A stretch of 64,000 bases of DNA. Source: an uncultured Lachnospiraceae bacterium. Lineage in GTDB: Bacteria > Bacillota > Clostridia > Lachnospirales > Lachnospiraceae. Under the pieces are notes generated by a model that was given only the letters and a program-made list of their open reading frames with translations, did no database searches and was not told the DNA's origin. Location: assembly GCA_947571775.1 (NCBI GenBank), contig CANOZK010000003.1, forward strand, positions 124,001-188,000, read 5' to 3'. How positions within the stretch are numbered: the first letter of the stretch is position 1; the number at the start of each line of letters is the position of its first letter. Below are positions 63,983-64,000 of this stretch, one piece after another. Made by a program: the position numbers and the translations under genes.

Positions 63983-64000
63983 TTCCGATAAATAATGACA

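Noticed and set aside
1..64000. CRISPR array, rRNA or tRNA genes, phage genes
   Set aside because: No regularly spaced repeats, no tRNA or rRNA sequence recognised, and no phage structural gene found on either strand.

Overview
The window reads as a chromosomal segment of a gut-type Lachnospiraceae (Clostridia, Firmicutes). The evidence is the gene order rel - MBL hydrolase - hemZ ... hisS - aspS, a clostridial dcw cluster that starts with mraZ and ends with ftsZ, strong AGGAGG ribosome binding sites, frequent TTG/GTG starts, and the family make-up (YfhO, DUF1540, DUF6506, ferredoxin-type aldo/keto reductase). No rRNA or tRNA gene, CRISPR array or prophage was seen.

Layout. 1-4.3 kb: the 3' part of rel (ppGpp synthetase/hydrolase), a metallo-beta-lactamase-fold hydrolase and hemZ. 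4.4-11.0 kb: a block lying between hemZ and hisS, with an AraC regulator, a polar amino acid ABC transporter behind a consensus promoter, a cytidylate-kinase-like protein, a chemoreceptor and a small HD-GYP protein. 11.0-14.1 kb: hisS-aspS. 14.1-22.0 kb: a membrane-anchored unknown protein, a YfhO-family membrane protein, an aldo/keto reductase whose start codon falls at its predicted transcription start, DUF6506, two nitroreductases and an RlmI-like methyltransferase.

22.0-34.2 kb is accessory and rearranged. It holds a TnpB tail with its element end, two diverged copies of a roughly 130-bp non-coding repeat 7 kb apart, a BlaI-M56 protease-secreted peptide operon, an IS256 element whose transposase carries one amber codon, several secreted or unrecognised proteins (two of which share a motif), gene fragments, and an AraC regulator and a lipoprotein gene that carry the same palindromic operator. 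AT-rich and ordinary-composition genes alternate here, which suggests piecemeal acquisition.

34.4-39.7 kb: an exporter operon of the MacAB/YknXYZ type with two different adaptor proteins, the second carrying a large acidic insertion. 39.7-40.0 kb: a short transcription unit built like a type I toxin (promoter, sequestered ribosome binding site, small hydrophobic peptide, hairpin). 40.0-42.3 kb: ychF, lgt and a small coiled-coil protein.

42.3-55.6 kb: the division and cell wall cluster mraZ-rsmH-ftsL-PBP-PBP-mraY-murD-ftsW-murA-divIB-ftsZ, with a clear MraZ operator made of TGG repeats every 10 bp. A Cys-rich DUF1540 protein follows. 56.2-61.6 kb: a divergent AraC regulator and a GDP-L-fucose operon (gmd, fcl, manC, manA). 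61.6-63.9 kb: a MerR regulator and the divergent MATE efflux pump it probably controls through a promoter with a 19-bp spacer. A further promoter at the right edge points out of the window.

All functions are read from motifs and family knowledge; no database search was run. The best candidates for something undescribed are the toxin-like unit at 39.75-40.0 kb, the BlaI-M56-secreted peptide operon, the paired palindromic operators near 30-31 kb, the repeat pair at 22.4/29.6 kb, and the acidic insertion in the second exporter adaptor.
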